This document shows, in pieces, positions 62,201-64,000 of a DNA stretch of 64,000 nt. The DNA lies in assembly GCA_934045075.1 (NCBI GenBank), contig OW203751.1:6893822-6957821 (forward strand), read 5' to 3'. Position 1 is the first letter of the stretch. Each line of letters starts with the position of its first letter. The notes under the pieces were generated by a model. That model saw only the letters and a list, made by a program, of their open reading frames with translations, had not been told where the DNA came from and did not search any database. Origin of the DNA: Yponomeuta sedellus. Its lineage: Eukaryota; Arthropoda; Insecta; Lepidoptera; Yponomeutidae. The position numbers and the translations under genes are program-made.

Positions 62201-62809
62201 CACAACCAGTTTTAAGTATTACAATGCTCGACAGGTGGCTTGACCAAAAGCGTTTGACATCGCTTGGTCTCATTTCATTTTTAGTTGGCGGGCGACGTTG
62301 TGATGTGAGTCTGACTTCTATAGACTTAAGTTTTAGTCAAACATAGTCAAACTAACAACAATGACTAAAGTTGAATAATGTTTGCTCTTGCGCGTATATC
62401 GCAAGCTCATTCTGCGTTTGTTCAAGCTATTTGCCGAGCATAGCACTTTTATTATACTATTTCCAACAACATGTTAAGCTGGTGTCTACTAAACCCAATC
62501 CACAGATAAACCTTGTTGGTTTCGGGGGATGGGAGGCATTATATTGAATGTATTTTTTTTCTTACTTTAAATAAATAAATAAATAAAAGTCTTACTCTGT
62601 TCAAGTTGTTTTTTGATGTGGCATGTAAATTATTTTTATGTTATCTTATCATTATGATCTCTCCACAGGTAAAACGCATTGCGGCTGAATTCTACGACGA
62701 CCTGCCCCAGCACAAAAGCTGGTCGGGCGTGCTGTATGACTTCGTGATGGACCCAGCCATCGGCCCCTATGCCCGAATCAAGAGGAAACACAAAGGGCTC
62801 GAGAGCTAA
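25797..62809 (+). CDS. ifc: Sphingolipid delta-4 desaturase (DEGS1 / infertile crescent type), seven exons
   Basis: Converts dihydroceramide to ceramide in the ER membrane by placing the 4,5-trans double bond. Exons are 25797-25878, 47555-47731, 52049-52188, 55827-56040, 57712-57777, 61117-61262 and 62669-62809. They total 966 nt, 321 residues, the family's usual length, with GT-AG junctions and consistent phases. It starts [12 protein letters not shown], keeping the Gly-2 N-myristoylation context known for DES1. The three di-iron histidine boxes are HEIAH (89-93), HLEHH (128-132) and HMEHH (259-263), all intact. Hydrophobic segments lie in exons 2, 4 and 5. Introns are 21.7, 4.3, 3.6, 1.7, 3.3 and 1.4 kb and packed with repeats. 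Exons 2 and 4 have decayed tandem copies. The coding sequence appears functional. Confidence 0.97.
26413..26575 (+). repeat. Dispersed repeat (family G)
   Basis: GTGAAAGGACCACTCAGATG and CAGCACCCATATCATC blocks, as at 3560 and 56640. 25879-26412 of intron 1 holds nothing recognised. Confidence 0.5.
26698..26945 (-). mobile_element. 5S-derived SINE (family B), 5'-truncated
   Basis: Reversed tail with GGTTAGGCCATACTCCACC, the CCGCCCATAAGGCCTCTGAC block and TGCCTTGCGAAGCACGG. The 5S-like head is missing. A LINE-tail-like piece (26946-27020) follows. Confidence 0.6.
27030..27655. other. Intron 1 DNA without recognised features
   Basis: AT-rich. Two loosely similar pieces (around 27120 and 27508, TGATCTAnATTTTGAAATnG followed by ACACCTAG/ACATCTAG) suggest an old duplication, but no family is identified. 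Confidence 0.3.
27660..27912 (-). mobile_element. tRNA-derived SINE (family C), near full length
   Basis: Inverted relative to the 7199 copy. Head GAGCGGTGGTAGCGGAGCGG, B box GGGTTCGAACCCCGGC on the minus strand, body and tail as in the family. Confidence 0.75.
28700..28855 (-). repeat. Dispersed repeat (family F)
   Basis: Reversed copy with GCTATGTCCAGCAATGGAC and CCCCCAATGATGGCACAAC. 27913-28700 holds no recognised gene. Confidence 0.6.
29145..29665. mobile_element. GGTTCCGTACC-type repeat
   Basis: Starts near TTTTAGGGTTCCGTACCTC, has a short CCGT/CTGT array (29208-29226) and ends TGCGCGAGTCTGACTCGC then ACTTGGCCGG. I know this layout as a very abundant lepidopteran interspersed repeat. 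I do not assign a family name. Confidence 0.6.
29679..29745. repeat. Perfect 31-bp inverted repeat, 5-nt loop
   Basis: Arm 29679-29709 (GTCCTAACTGGAGATCATGA...) pairs exactly with 29715-29745 around GTATA. A partial extra copy of the arm start, CCTAACTGGAG, precedes it at 29669. Confidence 0.95.
29755..29960 (-). mobile_element. Helitron-like unit, diverged
   Basis: Reversed match to the 37037-37596 units (GAATTGGCGAAATCGGTTCA, CTCGAGATTTGCGCTTACC). The end reads CAACTAGCTTTG-like sequence near 29757. Diverged and probably 5'-incomplete. Confidence 0.55.
30055..30240 (-). mobile_element. tRNA-derived SINE (family D)
   Basis: The minus strand reads a tRNA-like head, then GTTCCCACGACACAGGG and ACAAnnnTATGTGCCTGTA. 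Copies lie at 31028, 43465, 58610 and 63865. Confidence 0.65.
30411..30757 (+). mobile_element. 5S-derived SINE (family B), full length
   Basis: Head GAGTTAAGCAACAAC and GGATGGGTGACCG as in 5S rRNA. Body CATTTTTCCGAGCGC. Tail GGAGTATGGCCTAACCTTCC, ending near ACATACAAGGTT. Confidence 0.75.
30765..30995 (-). mobile_element. tRNA-derived SINE (family E)
   Basis: Inverted copy of the 792-1010 element: CGGCCTCGGTGGCGCAGCGG on the minus strand, then the TAGTATAGGGCTAACGAG body. Confidence 0.75.
31028..31175 (-). mobile_element. tRNA-derived SINE (family D)
   Basis: Same TGTCGTGGGAACCAGAAACA and ACATGTAAACATC blocks, with CCCAGCCGGGGTTCCAACCC as the tRNA-like end. The head beyond it is missing. 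Confidence 0.6.
31686..34634 (-). CDS. LINE ORF2: endonuclease and reverse transcriptase
   Basis: 982 aa from an ATG. The N-terminal apurinic-like endonuclease has [16 protein letters not shown] and [13 protein letters not shown] motifs (residues about 10-180). The reverse transcriptase has [39 protein letters not shown] and the [10 protein letters not shown] active site. The C-terminal region is a thumb-like LINE domain. It nicks the target and copies the RNA there. All motifs look intact. The domain order fits the Jockey/CR1-type group. The clade is not resolved by eye. Confidence 0.9.
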   Translation of the reverse strand: MILNKTVSIYYQNVRGLRTKSHEFLTNILNCNYDIICITETWLSESFYNSEFFDNRYEIFRCDRDQNTTGQRRGGGVLIATHRELCASARPGLCAPAPAEELFVSIPLSPRSKNLLSTQSIAVPSATSTGLCLHVICTYIPHGAHHEMLLSNFYDRISELQCSRPNDSYVVLGDFNVTHGDWFYDDDTGGLRLQASNDPLVSLTLDFMSLSSFSQFNLEFNNNDKLLDLVFSNIDCDIKASENPLVPEDLHHKALHIELSLILPSLLKYKKHEKKCFFRGDYDSIRSELSSINWKSEFNGLETDINAMTSSFYTIIKDLISKFIRSKVVSSDQNRYPPWYTTPLKKLSNEKSKFHIKWKLYGNTNDYNTFRTLRSRLRKLEQKCYRSYIDYSETKIKENPKFFWSYVKSKTATNGIPDKIMFDGKELSDGNEICDAFNRYFHSVFVRSTDDHYTVGLTELVTNPSVDVQSVNVSDDLILRELRRVNTNKGAGWDGLHPIFISKCSAELLKPISFIFRTSVKLGVFPDIWKKALITPIPKNSQKNLVTQYRPISKLCTLGKILEKIVTDQLTYLLRHQISERQHGFMKSRSVDTNMVCFTDYLLSAMDGGYQVDVVYTDFSKAFDKINHNILLKKLLGGGVHGSLLRWVESYIRNRSQAVCLKGFCSSFLDVPSGVPQGSHLGPLIFSLYINDIGSVLTNTEYLLYADDTKLYRIVKTTDDCISIQSDLKALLEYCQRNQMFLNADKCYIISYTRNKKPIFYPYTINDKTLQRVKKIRDLGIVMDDQLSFIQHIDSVVQRALKNLGFINRVTKPFKSDTTLKILYFSFVRSILDFACVVWNPSYDVHINRIERVQKKFVKALNFRNHRTNTTYQNSLTHFKLLSLLNHRKQFDLTFLFKLLNNKIDSPMLLSKVNFISHLRLPVRSSRIKTLFVPPRLKKNYTRNSFLYRSLTMYNRDYNNVDFFCSSLSKFKSDLKRKQLHL
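35061..36011 (-). CDS. LINE ORF1: coiled-coil RNA-binding protein
   Basis: 316 aa from [14 protein letters not shown]. Residues about 50-150 form a long coiled coil (heptad-like [20 protein letters not shown]). A basic region with [11 protein letters not shown] and [20 protein letters not shown] follows, like the RRM and C-terminal domain of L1-type ORF1p. No zinc knuckle is seen. It binds the element's RNA. It is intact and 426 nt upstream of ORF2. Confidence 0.8.
   Translation of the reverse strand: MNPHDNNFKTSGSFPDISKLNEDEQRLPDFRASIRKRKEPDCDVGFEGALQEMRRELVSTIKTLFHEQNVTLDKLHDHLGVIKSEMAGIKSSNDKLIQEMNSLKSDVTTLKSEKSGYNQKISSIERELVETKRTVSTLTEQLLVKEQQCRLNNLEISGVPLLNGENLHNILSRIAMKVGFTLVPGDIDYIHRVRRFPNGQIESNVPDSEPKSSNILVPNIIVRFTQRKRKSDMLAAFRARRGLSTADLDIDGASRPIYVNDHLAPHNKLLHKQARQLGKEAGYKYIWVNDGKIRVRKSETSKSIVISSEADLSKIK
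36165..36490. repeat. Dispersed repeat split by a 5S-SINE tail
   Basis: TAAGATGACTTGCGAAAAGATGG and CCTTTTTCTCC match 61630-61780. Between them 36255-36412 is a family B SINE tail (GGAGTATGGCCTAACC). The last part AAATAAATTGATTTGATT matches the other copy's end. Confidence 0.55.
36584..36875. mobile_element. PIF/Harbinger-like MITE (292 bp)
   Basis: Termini AGGCCTGCGCAGACGAGG and CCTCGTCCGCGCAGGCCT, flanked by TTA on both sides (36581-36583, 36876-36878). A 3-bp TTA duplication is the Harbinger pattern. No transposase. Confidence 0.75.
37037..37596 (+). mobile_element. Three head-to-tail Helitron-like units
   Basis: Units 37037-37222, 37223-37407 and 37408-37596 each start TCTATAATATAAAAAT and end GTCAGCTAG, followed by T. 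5'-TC and CTAG-3' ends are the Helitron pattern. Each unit is about 186 bp. There is no Rep/helicase, so they are non-autonomous. Confidence 0.75.
38085..38665 (+). mobile_element. SINE family A with an internal 219-bp tandem duplication
   Basis: 38085-38299 and 38300-38519 are near-identical (TTAGTAGAAATTCTAACAAG to AGTCAGATGTCGCT). The tRNA-like head GCCCATTGGCTCAATTGGTA follows, with B box GGTTCGAATCCC at 38627. 37597-38084 shows no gene. Confidence 0.75.
39459..40275 (+). mobile_element. Non-autonomous Helitron containing a SINE
   Basis: Starts TCTACTAATATTATAAACGC and ends GGGCACCAGCTAG. It is inserted between A (39458) and T (40276), as Helitrons do. A family B SINE lies inside at 39868-40142. 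38680-39458 holds nothing recognised. Confidence 0.7.
39868..40142 (-). mobile_element. 5S-derived SINE (family B), 5'-truncated
   Basis: Reversed tail (CCACCACGGGGGCCAAGTCC) through GAAGCGCTCTGAAAAATGCC to the TAGTCACGGGACG edge of the 5S head. Inserted in the Helitron. Confidence 0.65.
40836..41155 (+). repeat. 42-bp palindromic minisatellite, ~7 copies
   Basis: The unit reads GATAGCATGTAATGCTATCT then TGTGATAGCGTTACATTGCAT. Each unit contains inverted ATGTAATGCTATC/GATAGCRTTACAT arms, so single strands can fold. It grew out of the TAATGCTATC part of the satellite unit. Confidence 0.9.
41529..42170. mobile_element. Unclassified DNA element in the satellite
   Basis: Termini CCGCTACTTGACTC and GAGTCAAATAGCGG form a 14-bp inverted repeat. 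It interrupts the satellite unit after CTAGGT. No coding frame. The target duplication is not clear. Confidence 0.5.
42466..43143. mobile_element. DNA transposon (MITE) with 8-bp target duplication
   Basis: Termini GGGTTCCCTATTTCAT and ATGAAATAGGGAACCC, with a perfect 8-bp duplication ATAATTTC (42458-42465, 43144-43151) of the satellite unit. Subterminal CATTCGA and TCGATG motifs are frequent. An 8-bp duplication fits hAT-type elements. No transposase. Confidence 0.8.
43465..43670 (-). mobile_element. tRNA-derived SINE (family D), with head
   Basis: The minus strand shows GACCTCCGTGGAGAAGCGGT, then AGCGCATTTGTCTAACATGC and a GAATCGAACCCGGGCTGGGG B-box region, followed by the family body. This copy has the clearest tRNA-like head. 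Confidence 0.7.
43735..43905 (+). mobile_element. 5S-derived SINE (family B), internally deleted
   Basis: Begins at ATCACTTGAGTTAAGCAACA, jumps from GCGGTCAGGCGC to TTGGTGCCGGCTGTCAT, and ends at CCACTGTCTTAC. It lacks the middle and the 3' tail. Confidence 0.65.
44185..44375 (+). mobile_element. SINE family A
   Basis: Starts with a reversed tail piece (TGCACTAACCCGTGCTAAGG), then the plus-oriented head CCCATTGGCTCAATTGG and B box GGTTCGAATCCCGG. 43906-44184 and 44376-45059 show no gene. Confidence 0.7.
45060..46000 (-). mobile_element. LINE reverse transcriptase fragment split by a MITE
   Basis: 45672-45991 (minus) carries [16 protein letters not shown] and [10 protein letters not shown]. 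The frame resumes at 45360-45096 with [13 protein letters not shown] and YPTLFEFI. Together these are the C-terminal region of a Jockey-type reverse transcriptase, interrupted at 45361-45671. No catalytic domain. Pseudogene. Confidence 0.7.
45361..45671. mobile_element. MITE with CAGAGTGCTTAGTGCGAG termini, copy 1
   Basis: The inverted ends CAGAGTGCTTAGTGCGAG and CTCGCACTAAGCACTCTG enclose about 310 bp with internal CGATCGCGTTAACG and ACGCGGTAGTAAAG blocks. The second full copy, at 53339-53647, is inverted. Inserted inside a LINE fragment. Confidence 0.75.
46221..46272. repeat. GC-rich perfect 21-bp hairpin
   Basis: Arms 46221-46241 (GCGCCCGGTGACGGCTGGGCC) and 46252-46272 pair exactly around a 10-nt loop, in otherwise AT-rich intron 1. 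No U-run follows, and this is a eukaryotic intron, so it is not a terminator. Confidence 0.9.
46635..46762 (-). repeat. Dispersed repeat (family F)
   Basis: Reversed copy with GCCCAGCGTGGGGATTATGG and ATGTCCAGCAGTGGACTAAT, followed by a GAA run. Confidence 0.6.
46778..46850 (+). mobile_element. 5S-derived SINE (family B), tail fragment
   Basis: GGCCTAACCTTCCTGCGATG to ACATACAAGGGTTGATAACG only. 46851-47554 shows no gene before exon 2. Confidence 0.6.
47555..47731 (+). CDS. ifc: Desaturase exon 2
   Basis: 177 nt, residues 28-86 ([20 protein letters not shown]...SLML), with two hydrophobic segments. Acceptor CTTCTCCGCAG, donor CTCG|GTGAGT. It is the first of three tandem exon-like units. Confidence 0.95.
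47810..47985 (+). pseudogene. Decayed tandem copy 1 of desaturase exon 2
   Basis: 176 nt, clearly homologous to exon 2 and 255 bp downstream of it, with copied flanking intron (GAGGCCGAGAGCCGAGGTGG). It stays free of stop codons for about 50 codons but has many replacements and a one-base deletion near 47960, so inclusion would shift the frame. The donor is GTTAGT. The acceptor AG is present, but the pyrimidine tract is replaced by GGCCAAAAGCCGACAG. Confidence 0.9.
48064..48203 (+). pseudogene. Decayed tandem copy 2 of desaturase exon 2
   Basis: 140 nt, 254 bp after the previous copy. It has lost about 20 nt near its start (AGAAGTATCC then CGCCCGCTG) and more inside. The donor CTCG|GTGAGT is intact, but there is no pyrimidine tract before the AG. 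The copied flank runs to about 48290. Confidence 0.9.
48625..48782. mobile_element. Small MITE (~155 bp)
   Basis: The ends GCGTTCCGAGATGCG and CGCATCTCGGAACG, each followed inward by TGAAATCGATTACAG, form a 30-bp inverted repeat with one mismatch. Target duplication not resolved. Confidence 0.6.
49217..49862 (+). mobile_element. LINE 3' fragment (reverse transcriptase C-terminus)
   Basis: An open frame of 182 codons with [37 protein letters not shown] and a terminal Leu, then a short 3' UTR ending in AAATAAATGAATTGAATTGA. The motif YLGHLLSTD is typical of the thumb region of endonuclease-reverse transcriptases. 5'-truncated near 49210, so not functional. Confidence 0.7.
50160..50390 (+). mobile_element. 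tRNA-derived SINE (another family)
   Basis: Head with AATGGTCTCGGAAGCGAGAG and a B box GGTTCGAGTCCC. The body GAGGTGTTCAAATACCTCAG and a tail AAGCCCGTACTCTCTCTCC match pieces at 48330-48420. 49863-50160 shows nothing. Confidence 0.55.
50881..50976 (+). repeat. GT-rich microsatellite
   Basis: Imperfect GT/TTTG repeats (GTGTGTGTGTG runs with interruptions). Confidence 0.85.
51184..51330 (-). repeat. Dispersed repeat (family G)
   Basis: Reversed GACTAAGATGTCAGGATGGT and GTAGGGACCACTCCGAC-type blocks, as at 56640. Confidence 0.5.
51408..51542. mobile_element. SINE family A, foldback copy next to a microsatellite
   Basis: Reversed tail (CCTATTTAGAGGCTAAAAAT), then a plus-oriented B-box region and tail (TTTTTAGCCTCTAAATA). 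The plus tail runs directly into the TTTG array, so the array probably grew from the SINE tail. Confidence 0.6.
51543..51617 (+). repeat. (TTTG)n microsatellite, ~18 units
   Basis: Uninterrupted GTTT/TTTG units, with two diverged GTTC/GTTCG units at the end. Confidence 0.95.
52049..52188 (+). CDS. ifc: Desaturase exon 3
   Basis: 140 nt, residues 87-133. Holds histidine boxes 1 (HEIAH) and 2 (HLEHH), which bind the di-iron centre. Acceptor TTCGTCCGCAG, donor AGG|GTGAGT. Confidence 0.95.
52380..52550 (-). mobile_element. SINE family A
   Basis: The minus strand shows head GCCCATTGGCTCAATTGGTA, B box GGTTCGAATCCCGGC and tail TTTTTAGCCTCTAATTAGG. In intron 3. Confidence 0.75.
52999..53090. mobile_element. 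Truncated MITE (same family as 45361) ending in a foldback
   Basis: AGAGTGCTTAGTGCGAGTTT start, then at 53058-53081 ATTGAGTAGTGAGT turns back into its reverse complement ACTCACTACTCAAT. 53091-53337 matches 36876-37100 reversed. Confidence 0.6.
53339..53647. mobile_element. MITE with CAGAGTGCTTAGTGCGAG termini, copy 2
   Basis: Inverted relative to 45361-45671 and closely similar along its length. Left end TGAGTGCTTAGTGCGAG, right end CTCGCACTAAGCACTCTG. Confidence 0.75.
53660..53880 (+). repeat. Dispersed repeat (family F), longer copy
   Basis: TATTAGTCCACTGCTGGACA, CGCCATAGCGCAAGGTTGG and CCTTAGTCGCCTTTTACG, as at 5240-5450. Confidence 0.65.
53950..54276. mobile_element. Foldback MITE with ~110-bp arms
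   Basis: Both ends read TAGCATTAAAAAG inward, and the arms pair for more than 100 bp (e.g. CCCACAAGCACCAnGCGGTT, CACCGCCCTCCCTC). Terminal TA could be the target site of a Tc1/mariner-type insertion. The frames across the arms are not genes. Confidence 0.75.
54437..54600. repeat. GTTAACTAC/GTAATC-rich repeat
   Basis: GTAGTTAACTAC, TAATCAGATTAC and TAACTACATGTAGTTA palindromic motifs recur in about 160 bp. Looks like a short element end, family unknown. Confidence 0.45.
54603..54718 (+). mobile_element. 5S-derived SINE (family B), tail fragment
   Basis: CCAACCCGGACTTGGCCCCC, GGAGTATGGCCTAACC and the end CATATAAAGGGTTGCGATCG. Confidence 0.6.
54890..54990 (+). mobile_element. LINE 3' tail with uninterrupted BEL target region
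   Basis: GCTGCCAATTGTACTGTATC to GTGTACAATAAAGAATATTC and (ATCTT)n. It serves as the empty-site reference for the BEL insertion at 18699. 54991-55395 shows no gene. Confidence 0.6.
55396..55770 (+). mobile_element. SINE family A, long copy
   Basis: Begins inside one tail (AATCCCGGCATGGGTGG), runs through the whole unit to a second head GCCGATTAGCTCAGTTGG and B box, then tail TTTTTAGCCTCTAAATAGG, so one and a third units. It ends about 55 bp from exon 4. Confidence 0.7.
55827..56040 (+). CDS. ifc: Desaturase exon 4
   Basis: 214 nt, residues 134-204 ([20 protein letters not shown]...VKYF) plus one base, with hydrophobic stretches. Acceptor CTCCATCCGCAG, donor TTTG|GTGAGT. Confidence 0.95.
56237..56382 (+). 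pseudogene. Decayed tandem copy 1 of desaturase exon 4 (3' part)
   Basis: Homologous to the last ~145 nt of exon 4 (CTCTGGAGTTGGTCAACGTC, GACGCGCTGGTGGTGAAA) plus the following intron. It contains an insertion/rearrangement at CTAATATAAGGCC. The donor GTGAGT is intact. The exon's 5' half and acceptor are absent. Confidence 0.9.
56472..56525 (+). pseudogene. Decayed tandem copy 2 of desaturase exon 4 (3' end)
   Basis: Only the last 54 nt (TGGTCAATGTCGTTATTCAA to TTTG), with GTGAGTACTTGAGTAG and the copied intron flank. A TAA interrupts the frame (GTGAAATAATTTG). Confidence 0.85.
56640..56830 (+). repeat. Dispersed repeat (family G)
   Basis: CTACGTAATGCGATGATTTA, GGTGAAGAGACCACTCCGAC and CACCTATACCATCCTGACAG. 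The clearest copy in the window. Confidence 0.6.
56840..57033 (-). mobile_element. SINE family C-like copy with a perfect palindrome
   Basis: The minus strand reads GCGGTGGTAGCTAAGTGGGT, then a 23-bp perfect inverted repeat (56937-56959 with 56975-56997, GCAAGCGAGAGCCCCAGGTT...) where other copies have a single B box, then the family body. Confidence 0.65.
57082..57440 (+). mobile_element. 5S-derived SINE (family B), best full-length copy
   Basis: GCGCTCGTGGCCTAGGCGAA, then GAGTTAAGCAACAACAGGCG and GGGATGGGTGACCGTC, matching the 3' half of 5S rRNA with its A and C boxes. The body and tail end at ATACAAGGGTTGATAACG. A SINE3-type element. Confidence 0.8.
57712..57777 (+). CDS. ifc: Desaturase exon 5
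   Basis: 66 nt, residues 205-226 ([20 protein letters not shown]), a membrane segment. Acceptor TTTATTTACAG, donor GCGG|GTAAGA. Confidence 0.95.
57925..58370 (-). mobile_element. LINE 3' fragment
   Basis: Minus strand: [17 protein letters not shown]-terminal pattern at 58345-58301, then a 3' UTR ending GTGTACAATAAAGAATATTC and (TCTTA)n. In intron 5. Confidence 0.65.
58388..58500 (-). repeat. Dispersed repeat (family F)
   Basis: Reversed copy: CATGCCCAGCGTAGGGATTA and GCTATGTCCAGCAGTGGACT. Confidence 0.6.
58610..58728 (+). mobile_element. SINE family D, head missing
   Basis: CTGTTTCTGGTTCCCACGAC and GGGCCAGAAGCAATGTATTT in plus orientation. Confidence 0.6.
58761..59262 (+). mobile_element. 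LINE 3' fragment with poly(A)
   Basis: A frame with [20 protein letters not shown] then [20 protein letters not shown] and a stop near 58990, the last part of a reverse transcriptase. It ends in AAATAAATAAATT and 19 A. It contains a hairpin at 59044-59083. Confidence 0.65.
59044..59083. repeat. Inverted repeat of ~17 bp
   Basis: TCCGGATTCACTTACT pairs with AGTAAGTGAATCCGGGA around TAAGCG, inside the LINE 3' UTR. Confidence 0.85.
59306..59645 (+). mobile_element. SINE family A, near-complete unit
   Basis: Starts and ends with the same block, GTGCATTAAAAATAAAAATA then GTATAA. Between them lie GGTACAGTGATATCGTTCCG, the tRNA-like head CATTGGCTCAATTGGTAGAG, B box GGTTCGAATCCCGG and tail. Confidence 0.75.
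59740..59885 (+). mobile_element. LINE 3' tail
   Basis: CATCCCAAGGTTGTCTGGAA, AGATCGCTTTTAGCGATAAG and GTGTACAATAAAGAGTTC with (TAATC)n. A common insect LINE 3' end. Confidence 0.6.
60146..61052. mobile_element. hAT-like element, copy 3
   Basis: Left end CAGGGTTCGAAAGG, right end TTTCGAGTCTTG. Flanks CAGTGGAC and CTGTGGAC (8 bp, one mismatch). It shares the coding remnant ending [16 protein letters not shown] then stop. The middle carries a 100-bp tandem duplication (about 60540-60740, ACCTCACGCCTGTATCCCAG) and unrelated DNA to 61000. Confidence 0.75.
61117..61262 (+). CDS. ifc: Desaturase exon 6
   Basis: 146 nt, residues 227-275 with the third histidine box HMEHH (259-263). Acceptor TTTTCGTTCCAG, donor GAG|GTGAGA. 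Confidence 0.95.
61303..61625. mobile_element. SINE family A, rearranged
   Basis: Two reversed tails, a reversed head with an extra inverted piece (AGCGCTCTCCCAACTG then CAGTTGGGAGAGCGCT, about 61475-61508), then a plus-oriented tail to 61620. Confidence 0.65.
61795..62130 (+). repeat. Degenerate ~24-bp minisatellite
   Basis: Repeats of GGATGGAGGGGTGAATGGTT then GAAC, with variants. The proline/histidine-rich minus frame (LHPFNHSP repeats) is a by-product, not a gene. Confidence 0.85.
62669..62809 (+). CDS. ifc: Desaturase exon 7 (terminal)
   Basis: 141 nt, residues 276-321 ([20 protein letters not shown]...KGLES). Acceptor ATCTCTCCACAG. Stop TAA at 62807-62809. Confidence 0.95.
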   Translation, partial: VKRIAAEFYDDLPQHKSWSGVLYDFVMDPAIGPYARIKRKHKGLES

Positions 62810-63132
62810 GCTCGCTTTGTTTGTAAAACTAGCCGTTTCGCATCCGATATGTGACTGAGGAATTTGGGAGCGATTGGGCGATACACGGGTGTTAATATAT
62901 CTCTTTAGAGGGCGTCACATACGGCGAAGATACGATCATAGTTTGTCTCAAGGTACGCGGCGATAACTAGCGCCACCAAGGGAAATAACATAGCTTCTTT
63001 TAACCTCCTAAGTCCTGGAAGTCACTTCAAGTCTTCTTAAACTACGTAGATTTTGAAGAACTTTTTCTTCTTTTTGTCCAAAAAATGATGAGGAAAATAT
63101 TGGACCTGGAACAGTAAGTTTTACGGACTTCC
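62810..63132 (+). other. Desaturase 3' UTR / 3' flank
   Basis: No AATAAA is visible close to the stop, so the 3' UTR probably extends further, perhaps through the SINEs. No other gene. Confidence 0.4.
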
Positions 63133-63313
63133 TACCAGATGTCGCTGCCTGTACGTAATACAGAGAATAGTGTAAAGAGGTTCGAAATTTCACTGATGCC
63201 GGTGAGTCGCCCATTAGCTCAGTAGGATAGAGCGCTGGCACGGATAGCCAGAGGTCGCGGGCTCGAATCCCGGCATGGGTGGAATTTTTAGCCTCTAAAT
63301 AGGTTTTTAAAAT
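63133..63313 (+). mobile_element. SINE family A
   Basis: CAGATGTCGCTGCCTGTACG, head CCCATTAGCTCAGTAGGATA, B box GGCTCGAATCCCGG, tail to GGTTTTTAAAATT. Confidence 0.75.
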
Positions 63314-63414
63314 TACATTGTAGGTTCTAAAAATTGTTGTCACACTTGTTAAGAATGATGTTATGGAAAAGAAACTTATTATAAAACAAGTTATGTTTTA
63401 CACTATTTTAATTT

Positions 63415-63781
63415 TTAATGCACTAACCCGTGCTAAGGAACAAATTTAAAAACCTATTTAGAGGCTAAAAATTTCACCCATGCCGGGATTCGAACCCGCA
63501 ACCTCTGGCTATCCGTACCAGCGCTCTACCAATTGAGCCAATGGGCGACTCACGGCATCAGTGAAATTTCGAACCTCTTTACAATATTCTCTGCATTACG
63601 TACAGGCAGCGACATCTGACTTAAGCAAATTGCATTACTTACAGCCCCGACTACCTACTTTGCAGTTAGGTTTTAACATCGGAACGATATCACTGTACCC
63701 ACATGATTACACTATTTTTATTTTTAATGCACTAACCCGTGCTAAGGAACAAATTTAAAAACCTATTTAGAGGCTAAAAAA
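63415..63781 (-). mobile_element. SINE family A, full unit, inverted
   Basis: Reversed unit bounded on both sides by TTTTTAATGCACTAACCCGT and CTATTTAGAGGCTAAAAA blocks, with head and B box between. Confidence 0.75.
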
Positions 63782-63864
63782 GTAATGTTTTTTTTTCTTT
63801 TGGTGGCGTTACTTGGGACCGTAGTACACGTATCAGTCGCTATACAATCTACTAAAACTTAACA

Positions 63865-64000
63865 TTTCACATTTACATACAAGCACATACATTGCTTCTG
63901 GCCCCACACTAGGATACCCTGTGTCGTGGCAACCAGAAACAACGACATCACAAACATGTAAACATCCAAGACCTGGGCTCTTCCCCCCAGCCGGGATCGA
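63865..64000 (-). mobile_element. SINE family D, cut by the window edge
   Basis: GCCCCACACTAGGATACCCT, ACATGTAAACATCCAAGACC and CCCAGCCGGGATCGA. The tRNA-like head lies beyond the window. Confidence 0.6.

Noticed and set aside
61624..62205. 193-codon Pro/His/Ser-rich frame
   Set aside because: It is the translation of a 24-bp minisatellite plus a dispersed repeat. No start context and no known family.

Overview
This is a repeat-rich stretch of an insect nuclear genome, most likely from a moth or butterfly (Lepidoptera). The reasons are AT-rich DNA, intron-split genes with GT-AG junctions, and a mix of tRNA-derived and 5S-rRNA-derived SINEs, Helitron fragments, hAT, mariner and foldback elements and BEL/Pao elements typical of those genomes. 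The species cannot be named from the sequence alone.

Only two host genes are supported, and they diverge. Ribosomal protein S3A (eS1, 264 aa) runs on the minus strand from 14322 to 3819 in seven exons. A sphingolipid delta-4 desaturase (DEGS1/Drosophila infertile crescent type, 321 aa) runs on the plus strand from 25797 to 62809, also in seven exons, and its first intron is 21.7 kb. All splice phases close exactly and both proteins have their family's expected length. RpS3A also carries two paralogous box H/ACA snoRNA candidates, in introns 3 and 4 and on the host strand.

Layout. 1-3800: a dead DDE transposase tail, SINEs, a copia-type LTR with a gag fragment. 3819-14322: RpS3A, its introns filled with SINEs, three-copy-family hAT elements, a LINE fragment and a foldback element that sits inside the exon 3 splice donor. 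14350-25790: intergenic, with a hairpin-rich 1.2 kb element containing a GAAA microsatellite, a broken mariner and a nearly complete BEL/Pao element ending in an inverted LTR copy. 25797-47554: desaturase exon 1 and intron 1, holding an ORF-intact LINE (antisense), three head-to-tail Helitron-like units, a satellite block with a 42-bp palindromic minisatellite, and nested DNA transposons. 47555-62809: desaturase exons 2-7. Exon 2 and the 3' half of exon 4 are each followed by two decayed tandem copies. 62810-64000: 3' flank with SINEs.

The most interesting points are the snoRNA pair, the transposon that rebuilt an RpS3A splice donor, the repeated decay of tandem exon copies in the desaturase, the inverted-LTR end of the BEL element, and a recurring pattern of short perfect inverted duplications inside repeats that looks like replication template switching.
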